NCBI GenBank assembly: GCA_946630645.1
Contig: CAMOZD010000060.1
Coordinates: 1 to 7,176, forward strand
Direction of reading: 5' to 3'
Length of the DNA stretch: 7,176 nt
DNA from: an uncultured Lachnospiraceae bacterium
Lineage (GTDB): Bacteria > Bacillota > Clostridia > Lachnospirales > Lachnospiraceae
Position numbers and translations under genes: made by a program. Numbering within the stretch: position 1 is the first letter of the stretch; the number at the start of each line of letters is the position of its first letter. The notes under the pieces are model-generated. The model was not told where the DNA came from, did no database searches, and worked only from the letters and a program-made list of their open reading frames with translations. This document shows positions 1 to 6,065 of the stretch, one piece after another.

Positions 1-2048
1 AATCCCAGAATATGGCCTTGAATTCTTATATCACCAAAGAAGGCCTGGAGATCGGCCGGGCCCAGGCCATGCAGGCTGAGGCGGCCATGGTGGAGCCGAC
101 CCACTGGATGAACCCGATTCTCTTAAAACCCACCAGCGATATGGGGTCCCAGGTAATCGTCAACGGAGAGGTTTTCGATAACCTGAGTGCCCAGGATTAT
201 TATAAGATGAAAAACCAGCTGGCGCCGGAGGTCATGAAGGCTTTCAACCACCTGGCTGAAGAAAATGATATCATCGTCATCGAGGGAGCCGGGTCCCCGG
301 CGGAGATCAACCTGGCGGAAAATGATATTGTAAATATGGGTATGGCCAAGATGGCCAATGCCCCGGTCATTCTGGTGGCCGACATCGACAGGGGTGGTGT
401 CTTTGCCTCAGCTTACGGGACCATCAAGCTCCTGCCTCAGGAGGATCAGGACAGGTTCTGCGGTGTGGTAATCAACAAGTTCCGCGGGGATGTGGAGATT
501 TTAAAACCCGGCCTGGAGATGCTGGAAGACCTGACCGGCAAACCGGTCCTGGGCGTCATTCCCATGGAGAAAATTGACGTGGATGATGAGGACAGCCTTT
601 CTGACCGGCTCAACAAGAAAACCATCACCGAAGGTATTGATGTGGCAGTGATCCGCCTGCCCCATATATCTAACTTTACCGATTTCAGTGTTTTTGAGCT
701 GATTGACGGGGTTTCCATCCGCTATGTCTCTGACAAGAGAGAGCTGGGAGATCCGGACCTGATCCTGCTGCCTGGCACCAAGAATACCATGGGAGATATG
801 GAATGGCTCATTGAGAGCGGCCTGGAGGGAGCTATCATCCGCAAGGCCAGAACTACAAGGGTGATCGGTATCTGCGGTGGTTTCCAGCTCATGGGTAAGG
901 AAATGTATGATCCTGACCATGTAGAGCATGGGGGTCAGATGCGGGGTCTGGGCCTGCTGGATACCAAAACCGTATTTAAAAAGGCAAAGACCAGAACCCG
1001 GATCCAGGGAAACCTTCTCGAGGACAGCAACCTTTATGGTATGGACAAGAGAGATTTAGAAGGCTATGAGATCCATATGGGAACCACGGAGAATCTGGGC
1101 CAGGCGCTGCCCATGATCCAGCTGGAGGACGGCAGGATTGACGCCTACAGGAGCCAGAACGGCCGGGTATGGGGAAGCTACCTCCATGGAATCTTTGACA
1201 ATGAAGAACTTCTCTTTGCCCTGGTGGCGGATATCATGAAAGAGAAGGGAATTGATCCCGATGAAAACCACTTAAGTGTGGCTGAATATAAAGAGATCCA
1301 GTACAACAAGCTGGCAGACCTGACCAGGAGAAGCCTGGACATGGATGCCATCTACAAGATTCTTTTTGCTGAGGAAGACAGCCAGGGCAAGGAGGAGGAA
1401 AAAGAAGGAACAAAGGAAGAAAACGTAGAGGAAGAAAACTTAGAAAAGGGAAGCCCAAAGGACGGGGAGACCGTCCAGTCCCTGGAAGAGGAAAAAACCG
1501 GCTGCGGCGGCCTTAAAGACGACCAGTCCGGCATAGGTCTGGTGCATCTCTACTGTGGCGACGGCAAAGGCAAGACCACCTGCGGCGTCGGCCTTACCGT
1601 GAGGGCGGCAGGCAGCGGCAGAAAGGTTCTTTTCCACCAGTTCCTCAAAGATAACAGCTCCAGTGAAAGAAAGGTATTAGACCAGCTTGAGGGAGTGACA
1701 GTAATTCCCGGCAAGGAGTATGCCAAGTTCTCCTTCCAGATGACGGCCCCGGAACTGGAAGAGGTCCTGGAAAATAACGATGCTGTCTTAAAGGAGATTT
1801 TTGACCAGGCAAAAGATTATGACGTGCTGGTTCTGGACGAGGCTCTCTATGCCATCGACAAGGGCCTGCTCAGCGAAGGGCCGGTCCTGGAATTCTTAGA
1901 GACCAGACCTGCCGGTCTGGAGGTGGTTCTCACGGGAAGAAATCCTTCGGACCAGATGAAGGACCACGCTGATTATATTTCGGAAATCTGTAAGAGAAAG
2001 CACCCCTTCGACCGGGGAATCAGTGCCCGCAAGGGTATTGAGAAATAA
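1..2048 (+). CDS. cobQ: Cobyric acid synthase CobQ fused to cob(I)alamin adenosyltransferase (BtuR/CobA type), 5'-partial
   Basis: The frame is open to the window edge and reads (K)-S-Q-N-M-A-L-N-S. This is the conserved CobQ stretch after the P-loop, so the ATG at 12 is internal and the start plus P-loop lie upstream. Numbering from that Met: residues 1-200 are the synthetase domain (EGAGSPAEINL at 91-101, ADIDRGGVF at 123-131). The glutamine amidotransferase-like domain follows, with nucleophile C288 in GICGGFQLMG and H392 in GSYLHGIFD. Residues about 454-506 are a Glu/Lys-rich linker. The C-terminal domain of about 170 residues is a BtuR adenosyltransferase: P-loop GDGKGKTT at 516-523, VLDEALYAIDKG at 607-618, LTGR at 640-643, KHPF and GI.AR.GIE at the end. 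By family knowledge, CobQ amidates adenosylcobyrinate a,c-diamide using glutamine and ATP, and BtuR transfers adenosyl from ATP to Co(I) corrinoid. Both act in the cytosol. Family assignment is firm; coupling of the two activities is inferred. Confidence 0.96.
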   Translation, partial: SQNMALNSYITKEGLEIGRAQAMQAEAAMVEPTHWMNPILLKPTSDMGSQVIVNGEVFDNLSAQDYYKMKNQLAPEVMKAFNHLAEENDIIVIEGAGSPAEINLAENDIVNMGMAKMANAPVILVADIDRGGVFASAYGTIKLLPQEDQDRFCGVVINKFRGDVEILKPGLEMLEDLTGKPVLGVIPMEKIDVDDEDSLSDRLNKKTITEGIDVAVIRLPHISNFTDFSVFELIDGVSIRYVSDKRELGDPDLILLPGTKNTMGDMEWLIESGLEGAIIRKARTTRVIGICGGFQLMGKEMYDPDHVEHGGQMRGLGLLDTKTVFKKAKTRTRIQGNLLEDSNLYGMDKRDLEGYEIHMGTTENLGQALPMIQLEDGRIDAYRSQNGRVWGSYLHGIFDNEELLFALVADIMKEKGIDPDENHLSVAEYKEIQYNKLADLTRRSLDMDAIYKILFAEEDSQGKEEEKEGTKEENVEEENLEKGSPKDGETVQSLEEEKTGCGGLKDDQSGIGLVHLYCGDGKGKTTCGVGLTVRAAGSGRKVLFHQFLKDNSSSERKVLDQLEGVTVIPGKEYAKFSFQMTAPELEEVLENNDAVLKEIFDQAKDYDVLVLDEALYAIDKGLLSEGPVLEFLETRPAGLEVVLTGRNPSDQMKDHADYISEICKRKHPFDRGISARKGIEK

Positions 2049-2135
2049 TACAGTATAATTGCTTTAATTGGTCTGCAAGGGGAAGCTTATATCAGTTGCT
2101 TTTGCCTTGAAGACTATGGAAAAGGAATCTAACCG

Positions 2136-2153
2136 GCCCGACAGCCGGGCTTT
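2136..2153 (+). terminator. Weak terminator-like hairpin after cobQ-cobA
   Basis: GCCCG (2136-2140) pairs with CGGGC (2146-2150) across a five-base loop and is followed by only three T. The stem is short and the T-run poor, so this is at best a leaky terminator or a processing hairpin. Confidence 0.25.
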
Positions 2154-2158
2154 GCATC

Positions 2159-2248
2159 AGGATTAGAAGACTTACAGAGAAGTCAGACTGGAAAGTCCTA
2201 TAGAAAAGTATGATTGGAAAGTTCTACAGGGAAGTCAGACTGAAAAGG
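2159..2248 (+). repeat. Imperfect 26-bp tandem repeats upstream of precorrin-2 dehydrogenase
   Basis: Units begin at 2159, 2185, 2211 and 2237, exactly 26 bp apart. The best units read AGACTGGAAAGTCCT and TGATTGGAAAGTTCT, each followed by a TAYAGRRAAGT-like segment. In another phase, segments 2171-2196 and 2223-2248 agree at 21 of 26 positions, and 2171-2196 and 2197-2222 at 20 of 26. The 2159 unit is the most diverged. The last unit contains the AAAAGGAG Shine-Dalgarno of the next gene. The 26-bp period is not a multiple of three, so this is not a coding peptide repeat. Confidence 0.75.
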
Positions 2249-2256
2249 AGAAGAAT

Positions 2257-2934
2257 ATGGCCCTGTTTCCCATGTTTGTGGACATCAGCAAGAGAATATG
2301 CCTGGTGACAGGCGGCGGCAAGGTAGCCCTGCGGAAGGTGGAGACCCTGCTCAAGTTTGGCGGGGAGGTCCGGGTGATCTCCAGGGAGATCTGCCCGGAA
2401 ATCAGAGACCTGCTGCCGGAGAGCTCCTGCCTGGTCATTGGCCGGGAGGTCAAAGCCAGGGACCTGGAGGACTATATAAGGGGGGCGGCCCTGGTAGTGG
2501 CGGCCTCGGGAGACAGGCAGTTTAACCAGGAAATCTCCAGGATCTGCAGGGAATATAAGATTCCTGTCAATGTGGTCGATGCGCCCCAGGAGTGCAGCTT
2601 CCAGTTTCCGGCAGTGGTAAAAAAGGGAGAGATCAGCATCGGCATCAACAGCGGGACCAACAGCCCGGCCCTGACCAGGCTGATCCGCCGTAAGATCGGG
2701 GAAGAACTCCCTGACTACTACGGTGACCTGGCTGACCAGCTGGGCCGGCTGCGGATTACGGTCAGAGAACTTTTCCCGGAGGAGAAGGACCGGAGAGCCA
2801 TCCTGGGCCGGGCAGCAGAGGAAGCATTTTCCAGGGGAAGGATTCTCACAGACCAGGAGCTGAAGGACCTGGTCCGGGAGATGACCGGCGGTGAAAGCGG
2901 GACCGGGACCCATGTTGGGGATGACCGGCGGTGA
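2257..2934 (+). CDS. Precorrin-2 dehydrogenase (Met8/CysG N-terminal type; possible ferrochelatase activity)
   Basis: The 225-residue protein matches the NAD-dependent precorrin-2 dehydrogenase family, which oxidises precorrin-2 to sirohydrochlorin; some members also insert metal. The Rossmann dinucleotide site is VTGGGKVALRKVETLL (17-32). D109 in NVVDAP aligns with the catalytic aspartate of CysG/Met8 by motif position (inference). The segment FQFPAVVKKGEISIGI followed by SPALTRLIRRKIGEELP (115-152) is the family dimerisation/substrate region. The start is well supported by AGGAG at 2246-2250, six bases before ATG. The product supplies siroheme or the anaerobic cobalamin route, fitting the upstream cobQ-cobA. 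No uroporphyrinogen methyltransferase domain is attached. The last residues (about 209-225) look unusual because a 40-bp duplicated segment places a stop in a shifted frame. Confidence 0.93.
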   Translation: MALFPMFVDISKRICLVTGGGKVALRKVETLLKFGGEVRVISREICPEIRDLLPESSCLVIGREVKARDLEDYIRGAALVVAASGDRQFNQEISRICREYKIPVNVVDAPQECSFQFPAVVKKGEISIGINSGTNSPALTRLIRRKIGEELPDYYGDLADQLGRLRITVRELFPEEKDRRAILGRAAEEAFSRGRILTDQELKDLVREMTGGESGTGTHVGDDRR

Positions 2935-2941
2935 AACCGGG
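2880..2941 (+). repeat. 40-bp-period direct duplication across the stop of precorrin-2 dehydrogenase
   Basis: GATGACCGGCGGTGAAA occurs at 2880-2896 and again at 2920-2936, and the match resumes after one base with CGGGA. The spacing is 40 bp, so the second copy is read in another frame and supplies the D-D-R-R-stop ending. If the second copy is read in the frame of the first, the protein would instead end MTGGETGIADLDQS with a stop at 2963-2965. Confidence 0.85.
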
Positions 2942-3010
2942 ATAGCGGACCTGGACCAAAGCTGAGAAAAAGGATGTTTCTGAAAAAGACATGGAAAAAA
3001 CCGGCGCAGG

Positions 3011-3039
3011 GCGACACAATAGCAAAAAAGTGCTATAAT
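3011..3039 (+). promoter_or_regulatory. Sigma-A-type promoter with extended -10 for the GNAT gene
   Basis: The -10 is a perfect TATAAT (3034-3039), preceded directly by TGC as an extended -10. A -35-like GCGACA (3011-3016, four of six matching TTGACA) sits at the ideal 17-bp spacing. Predicted initiation is near 3046, leaving a leader of about 80 nt before the start at 3127. This is the best promoter match in the window. Confidence 0.8.
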
Positions 3040-3053
3040 AGCATCAGAACTAT

Positions 3054-3082
3054 GACACCCTTTCCAAGGGAGGGTCAGTTTT
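3054..3082 (+). promoter_or_regulatory. Leader hairpin followed by a short T run
   Basis: Inner stem CCCTT (3058-3062) pairs with AAGGG (3066-3070), and GAC (3054-3056) with GTC (3074-3076) across an internal loop; GTTTTAAT follows. It lies just inside the predicted transcript start. It could be a weak attenuator or a 5'-end stabilising hairpin. Confidence 0.35.
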
Positions 3083-3126
3083 AATAATCTGTAGATTACG
3101 AGGAAAAGAAAAGGCGGGGACTGGCT

Positions 3127-3558
3127 ATGATACATCTGATGGAGGACCGGCTGGATATGGATACCTACCTGAATCTCCGCAAGGCCGCCGGTTTTCGCAG
3201 GCTGACCAGAGACCAGGCCCGGAAGGCCCTGAATAACAGTCTCTATACTCTTGTGGCTTACAAGGATGGCAGGCCTGTGGGTATGGGCAGGATTGTCGGC
3301 GACGGTGCCGTCGTCTGCTATGTGCAGGATCTGATTGTCCTGCCGGAGGTCCGGGGACAAGGTATAGGCAGCCTGATCCTTGAGACACTGAAGGAATTTG
3401 TAACCAATGAAGGCTATGAGGGGACGACCATGATGTTCGACCTCATGTGCGCACTGGGCCGGGAAGCATTTTACCAGAAGCATGGTTTTATTTCCAGGCC
3501 CACCAAGGACCTGGGTCCTGGCATGATCCAGTATATCGAGATCGGCCGGACCCGCTGA
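3127..3558 (+). CDS. GNAT-family N-acetyltransferase
   Basis: This 143-residue protein has the compact single-domain GNAT layout. Acetyl-CoA-binding motif A is at 66-87: VQDLIVLPEVRGQGIG, with the pyrophosphate-binding RGQGIG at 76-81. The late motif AFYQKHGF (114-121) is typical of the family's C-terminal half. Members transfer acetyl from acetyl-CoA to an amine; the substrate cannot be read here. A G-rich SD-like stretch (AGGCGGGG, about 10 bp upstream) supports ATG 3127; an alternative in-frame ATG is at 3139. The gene has its own promoter and lies between two tetrapyrrole genes, but nothing in its sequence ties it to that pathway. A strong hairpin follows the stop. Confidence 0.92.
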   Translation: MIHLMEDRLDMDTYLNLRKAAGFRRLTRDQARKALNNSLYTLVAYKDGRPVGMGRIVGDGAVVCYVQDLIVLPEVRGQGIGSLILETLKEFVTNEGYEGTTMMFDLMCALGREAFYQKHGFISRPTKDLGPGMIQYIEIGRTR

Positions 3559-3563
3559 AGACA

Positions 3564-3581
3564 AGCCGGCGGAGGCCGGCT
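3564..3581 (+). terminator. Strong 3' hairpin without T-tract after the GNAT gene
   Basis: AGCCGGC (3564-3570) and GCCGGCT (3575-3581) form a perfect seven-bp stem with a GGAG loop, five bases after the stop codon. No T-run follows, so a standard intrinsic terminator is doubtful. It may protect the mRNA 3' end or act as an incomplete terminator. Confidence 0.45.
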
Positions 3582-3593
3582 GGTCAGAGAAAT

Positions 3594-3628
3594 GTGACTT
3601 ACAGGTGTACTACATTTGTTTCTGTAAT
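3594..3628 (+). promoter_or_regulatory. Putative operator/promoter region of hemB with two TACAnnTGTA-like dyads
   Basis: TACAggTGTA (3600-3609) is a perfect match to the TACAnnTGTA dyad known as the CopY-type cop box and related to BlaI/MecI sites. One base later comes TACAttTGTt (3611-3620), nine of ten symmetric positions. A -10-like TGTAAT (3623-3628) follows; no good -35 is seen at 16-18 bp. The regulator is not in the window, so the assignment is by motif only. Confidence 0.4.
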
Positions 3629-3665
3629 TAATCCTGTTTAGGATAGTGAGAAGGGAGAGATAATT

Positions 3666-4634
3666 ATGATTCGAAGAAGACGTTTGCGGGCATCAGAGGG
3701 ACTGAGGGCACTGGTGAGAGAGACGACAGTCAGTGTTTCCGATCTGATCTATCCGGTCTTTGTTATAGAGGGAAAGGATATCAAGAATCCGATCCCGTCC
3801 ATGCCGGGAATCTACCAGTATTCCATTGACCGTCTGGACGAGGAGCTGGACAGGATCCGCGAGGCAGGTATTAAGGGTGTACTGCTTTTTGGTATTCCGG
3901 AGCACAAGGATGAGAGAGGTACAGAGGCCTACAATGAACACGGTATCATCCAGGAAGCCATCCGCTATATCAAGAAGGTATTTCCGGAGCTGGTTGTTAT
4001 TGCCGATATCTGTCTGTGTGAGTACACCTCCCACGGTCACTGCGGCGTGATCCACGACGGTATCATCTTAAATGATGAGACCCTGCCCCTGCTGGCCAAG
4101 ACAGCTGTTACCTGTGCCCAGGCAGGAGCTGACATGGTTGCCCCCTCCAATATGATGGATGGCCATGTGGCAGCCATCCGGGCAGCCCTCGATGAGGCAG
4201 GGCTTACCATGACACCGATCATGGCCTACAGTGCCAAGATGGCTTCCGGTTACTACGGACCCTTCCGTGACGCAGCCCATTCCGCACCGGGCTTTGGCGA
4301 CAGGAAGACTTACCAGATGGATTACCATAATGCCCGTGAGGCCATCCGGGACATCCAGGATGATATCGATGAGGGAGCTGACATCATCATCGTCAAGCCG
4401 GCCCTTGCCTTCCTGGATATCTTAAAGACAGCTTCCATGAAGACCAATATGCCCCTGTGCGCCTACAATGTCAGCGGTGAGTTCTCCATGGTAAAGGCAG
4501 CGGCCCAGAATGGCTGGATTGACGAGAAGAAGATTGTCATGGAGAATATGATTGGTATGAAGAGGGCCGGAGCCCACATGATCATCACCTACCATGCCCT
4601 TGACGTGGCAAAATGGATTAAGGAAGAGGACTAG
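3666..4634 (+). CDS. hemB: Porphobilinogen synthase (delta-aminolevulinic acid dehydratase)
   Basis: HemB condenses two 5-aminolevulinate molecules to porphobilinogen, the shared precursor of heme, siroheme and cobalamin, in the cytosol. The 322-residue length is normal for bacterial HemB. The two active-site lysines are K191 in YSAKMASGYYGPFR and the Schiff-base K244 in DIIIVKPALAFLDI. The zinc-ligand cysteines C116, C118 and C126 lie in DICLCEYTSHGHCG, so this is a zinc-dependent form rather than the Asp-rich magnesium type. The N-terminal TTVSVSDLIYPVFV is family-typical. GGGAGA at 3653-3658 is a good SD seven bases before ATG. The gene stands alone between a hairpin and a strong terminator; hemA, hemC and hemD are not adjacent in the window. 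Regulation may involve the TACAnnTGTA dyads upstream. Confidence 0.98.
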   Translation: MIRRRRLRASEGLRALVRETTVSVSDLIYPVFVIEGKDIKNPIPSMPGIYQYSIDRLDEELDRIREAGIKGVLLFGIPEHKDERGTEAYNEHGIIQEAIRYIKKVFPELVVIADICLCEYTSHGHCGVIHDGIILNDETLPLLAKTAVTCAQAGADMVAPSNMMDGHVAAIRAALDEAGLTMTPIMAYSAKMASGYYGPFRDAAHSAPGFGDRKTYQMDYHNAREAIRDIQDDIDEGADIIIVKPALAFLDILKTASMKTNMPLCAYNVSGEFSMVKAAAQNGWIDEKKIVMENMIGMKRAGAHMIITYHALDVAKWIKEED

Positions 4635-4750
4635 GAGCGGCTTAGAAGGGCCATAAAAGGTCTGAAAAGTATTATAAAAAGACCAGGGAAGGAGCCAGAC
4701 GGGGGGGGGAGGAAATGCCCTGGTGGCTTCAGGTCCTGTAAAGAGATCAG

Positions 4751-4787
4751 ACCGCAGCGGAAATGTCATGTTTCGCTGCGGTTTTTT
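4751..4787 (+). terminator. Strong rho-independent terminator after hemB
   Basis: ACCGCAGCG (4751-4759) pairs perfectly with CGCTGCGGT (4774-4782). The stem extends past a bulged G by AAA/TTT, and T runs from 4782 to 4787. This is a canonical intrinsic terminator that separates hemB from the downstream unit. Confidence 0.93.
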
Positions 4788-4833
4788 GCCTGTAAATGCG
4801 GCTAAAAAAATATTTCCCTCCGGACAAGGAATA

Positions 4834-4863
4834 TTGTACCTTTTTGACCTTCTATGGTATGAT
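4834..4863 (+). promoter_or_regulatory. Probable promoter for the epimerase-LOG-nfeD unit
   Basis: TATGAT (4858-4863, five of six) is preceded by TGG as an extended -10. A weak TTGTAC (4834-4839) sits 18 bp upstream. A competing arrangement uses TTGACC (4844-4849) with TATAGA (4869-4874) at 19-bp spacing. Either starts transcription near 4870-4880, giving a leader of roughly 265 nt. Confidence 0.55.
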
Positions 4864-4894
4864 TACCTTATAGAAAAAAGTTGATGGCCAGGAG

Positions 4895-5099
4895 AGACGG
4901 GCCGTTATCGGGAGTTCAGCAGACGGGCCGGAACCGGATAATCATTAGATTGACCGGAACCGGAAACCCAGTAGGCTGACCGGAACCGGAAGCATGGGAA
5001 CCTGACCAGAGTCTGCAGGTCAGAAAGTTGACCGGAACCGGAAGCTCAGGAGGCTGACTGGATTCTGATGAAAGCCTGGCCGGACAGCCCGGAATCAGC
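4895..5099 (+). repeat. Imperfect 26-bp tandem repeat array in the aldose epimerase leader
   Basis: Cores begin at 4899, 4925, 4951, 4977, 5003, 5029 and 5055, each exactly 26 bp apart, with weaker echoes at 5077 and 5100. Units at 4951, 4977 and 5029 share an identical 15-mer, TGACCGGAACCGGAA. The 4925 unit matches 12 of 15, the 5003 and 5055 units 10 of 15, and the 4899 unit 9 of 15. The 5003 and 5055 units share TCTG at core positions 10-13, so types A and B alternate over the last four units. The other 11 bases of each unit are variable. The period is not a multiple of three and no ORF follows it. Confidence 0.88.
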
Positions 5100-5135
5100 T
5101 GGCACTTGAAAAAACAGGAGTACAGGGGGTAGGAT

Positions 5136-6035
5136 ATGGCATTACATGTAATTGAGAATGATCAGATAAAAGTAACAGTTGCTGACGCAGGAGCTGAGCT
5201 GGTCAGCGTTATTGACAAGGCGACGGGGGCTGAGCGTATGTGGAATGCGGATCCGGCCATATGGAACCGTCATGCGCCTATCCTCTTTCCTTTTGTAGGA
5301 AAGGTGGCAGGCGGAGAGTACCGGGTGGGAGACAGGACCTACCCTATGAAAAGCCAGCACGGCTTTGCCAGGGACAGGGATTTTGAACTGGTGGAAAAGA
5401 CGGATACGGCCATCGTCCACCGGCTGGCTGCCGACCAGGCTTCAAGGGAGATATATCCCTATGATTTCGTCCTCACTGTCAGCCATGAGATTGATGATGG
5501 TCGGAAGCTTAAGGTGACTTGGACCGTGGAGAATGCCGGCCAGGAGACCATGTACTACTCTATCGGCGGCCATCCGGGCTTTCGTGTTCCGGCGGAGGCC
5601 GGCCGGGGAGACCGGTCTGACTATTACCTGGAGTTTCCCGGCAAGAAAGAGCTTACTTACCTGCTGCTCAACACCGACAATGGCCTGGCTGTGACAGATA
5701 AGTCTTATAAGCTCGGTCTGGAGGATGGTTTCGTTCCCATTGCCAGGGATATGTTCGACCTGGATGCCATGGTATTTGAAGATGGCCAGATTGACTGTGT
5801 CCGCATAGCAGACCCGGCCAGGAAGCCTTTTATCACTCTTTATTGTCAGGGCTTCCCCTACGTGGGAATCTGGTCCAAGCCCCAGGGACCTTTCGTATGT
5901 CTTGAGCCATGGCTGGGAAGAACAGACGATGATGGCTTTGAGGGAGACCTTGCGGACAAGACCGGAGAGCAGGAGCTCGCCGGCGGCCAGACCCGTGAGA
6001 TCAGCTACAGCCTGGAATTCCACGACAATCATTGA
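5136..6035 (+). CDS. Aldose 1-epimerase family protein (LacX-like)
   Basis: This 299-residue cytosolic protein belongs to the galactose mutarotase-like beta-sandwich family. Members interconvert alpha and beta anomers of aldoses or hexose phosphates; the LacX-like branch is poorly characterised. Candidate catalytic residues are H75 in QHGFARDRDF, H146 in SIGGHPGF and the general-base E257 in CLEPWLGRTDD. The family-typical HAPILFPFVGK motif is at 46-56. Length is normal. GGGGGT at 5125-5130, five bases before ATG, sets the start. It is the first gene of a probable three-gene unit, 30 bp before the LOG gene. Its long repeat-filled leader is unusual and may be regulatory. The sugar substrate cannot be told from sequence. 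Confidence 0.93.
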   Translation: MALHVIENDQIKVTVADAGAELVSVIDKATGAERMWNADPAIWNRHAPILFPFVGKVAGGEYRVGDRTYPMKSQHGFARDRDFELVEKTDTAIVHRLAADQASREIYPYDFVLTVSHEIDDGRKLKVTWTVENAGQETMYYSIGGHPGFRVPAEAGRGDRSDYYLEFPGKKELTYLLLNTDNGLAVTDKSYKLGLEDGFVPIARDMFDLDAMVFEDGQIDCVRIADPARKPFITLYCQGFPYVGIWSKPQGPFVCLEPWLGRTDDDGFEGDLADKTGEQELAGGQTREISYSLEFHDNH

Positions 6036-6065
6036 TAAGACATAAAGATACAGGAGAGAAGATTC

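Larger units (their letters stand above)
2049..2256 (+). other. Intergenic leader between cobQ-cobA and precorrin-2 dehydrogenase
   Basis: This gap has no convincing gene. Its first half holds a small GC hairpin (2136-2150); its second half is an imperfect 26-bp repeat array running into the ribosome binding site. I see no cobalamin riboswitch consensus. Whether the downstream gene is cotranscribed with cobQ-cobA is undecided: same strand and related pathway, but a gap of over 200 bp. Confidence 0.5.
4635..5135 (+). other. 501-bp intergenic region: hemB 3' UTR, terminator, promoter and repeat leader
   Basis: This region encodes no credible protein. In order it holds: a possibly structured 3' UTR (GGTCT 4659-4663 can pair with AGACC 4680-4684, or CCAGGG 4683-4688 with CCCTGG 4718-4723) containing a run of nine G at 4701-4709; an intrinsic terminator; an AT-rich promoter zone; and an imperfect 26-bp tandem array leading to the aldose epimerase gene. 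Confidence 0.7.

Noticed and set aside
501..929. Minus-strand open frame of 142 codons inside cobQ
   Set aside because: It lies wholly within the conserved CobQ domains and has no motif of its own.
2054..2059. TATAAT just after the cobQ-cobA stop as a promoter
   Set aside because: No -35-like hexamer lies 16-18 bp upstream and there is no TGn extension. The TTGAGA nearby is only about 10 bp away.
2049..2256. Cobalamin riboswitch before the precorrin-2 dehydrogenase gene
   Set aside because: The context invited it, but I find no B12-box-like consensus. The gap is occupied by the 26-bp repeats and a small hairpin.
2224..3564. Long minus-strand open frame (446 codons) opposite precorrin-2 dehydrogenase and the GNAT gene
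   Set aside because: It spans two well-supported + strand genes and the promoter between them, and its translation shows no family motif. It is a frame shadow of GC-biased codons.
4895..5099. CRISPR array
   Set aside because: The conserved part is only 15 bases with 11-base variable parts, units diverge heavily, and no cas genes are near. The dimensions do not fit repeat-spacer arrays.
4895..5099. Plasmid-type iterons or replication origin
   Set aside because: Direct repeats at helical-scale spacing recall iterons, but there is no replication initiator gene, DnaA box cluster or plasmid context. The surroundings are chromosomal metabolic genes.
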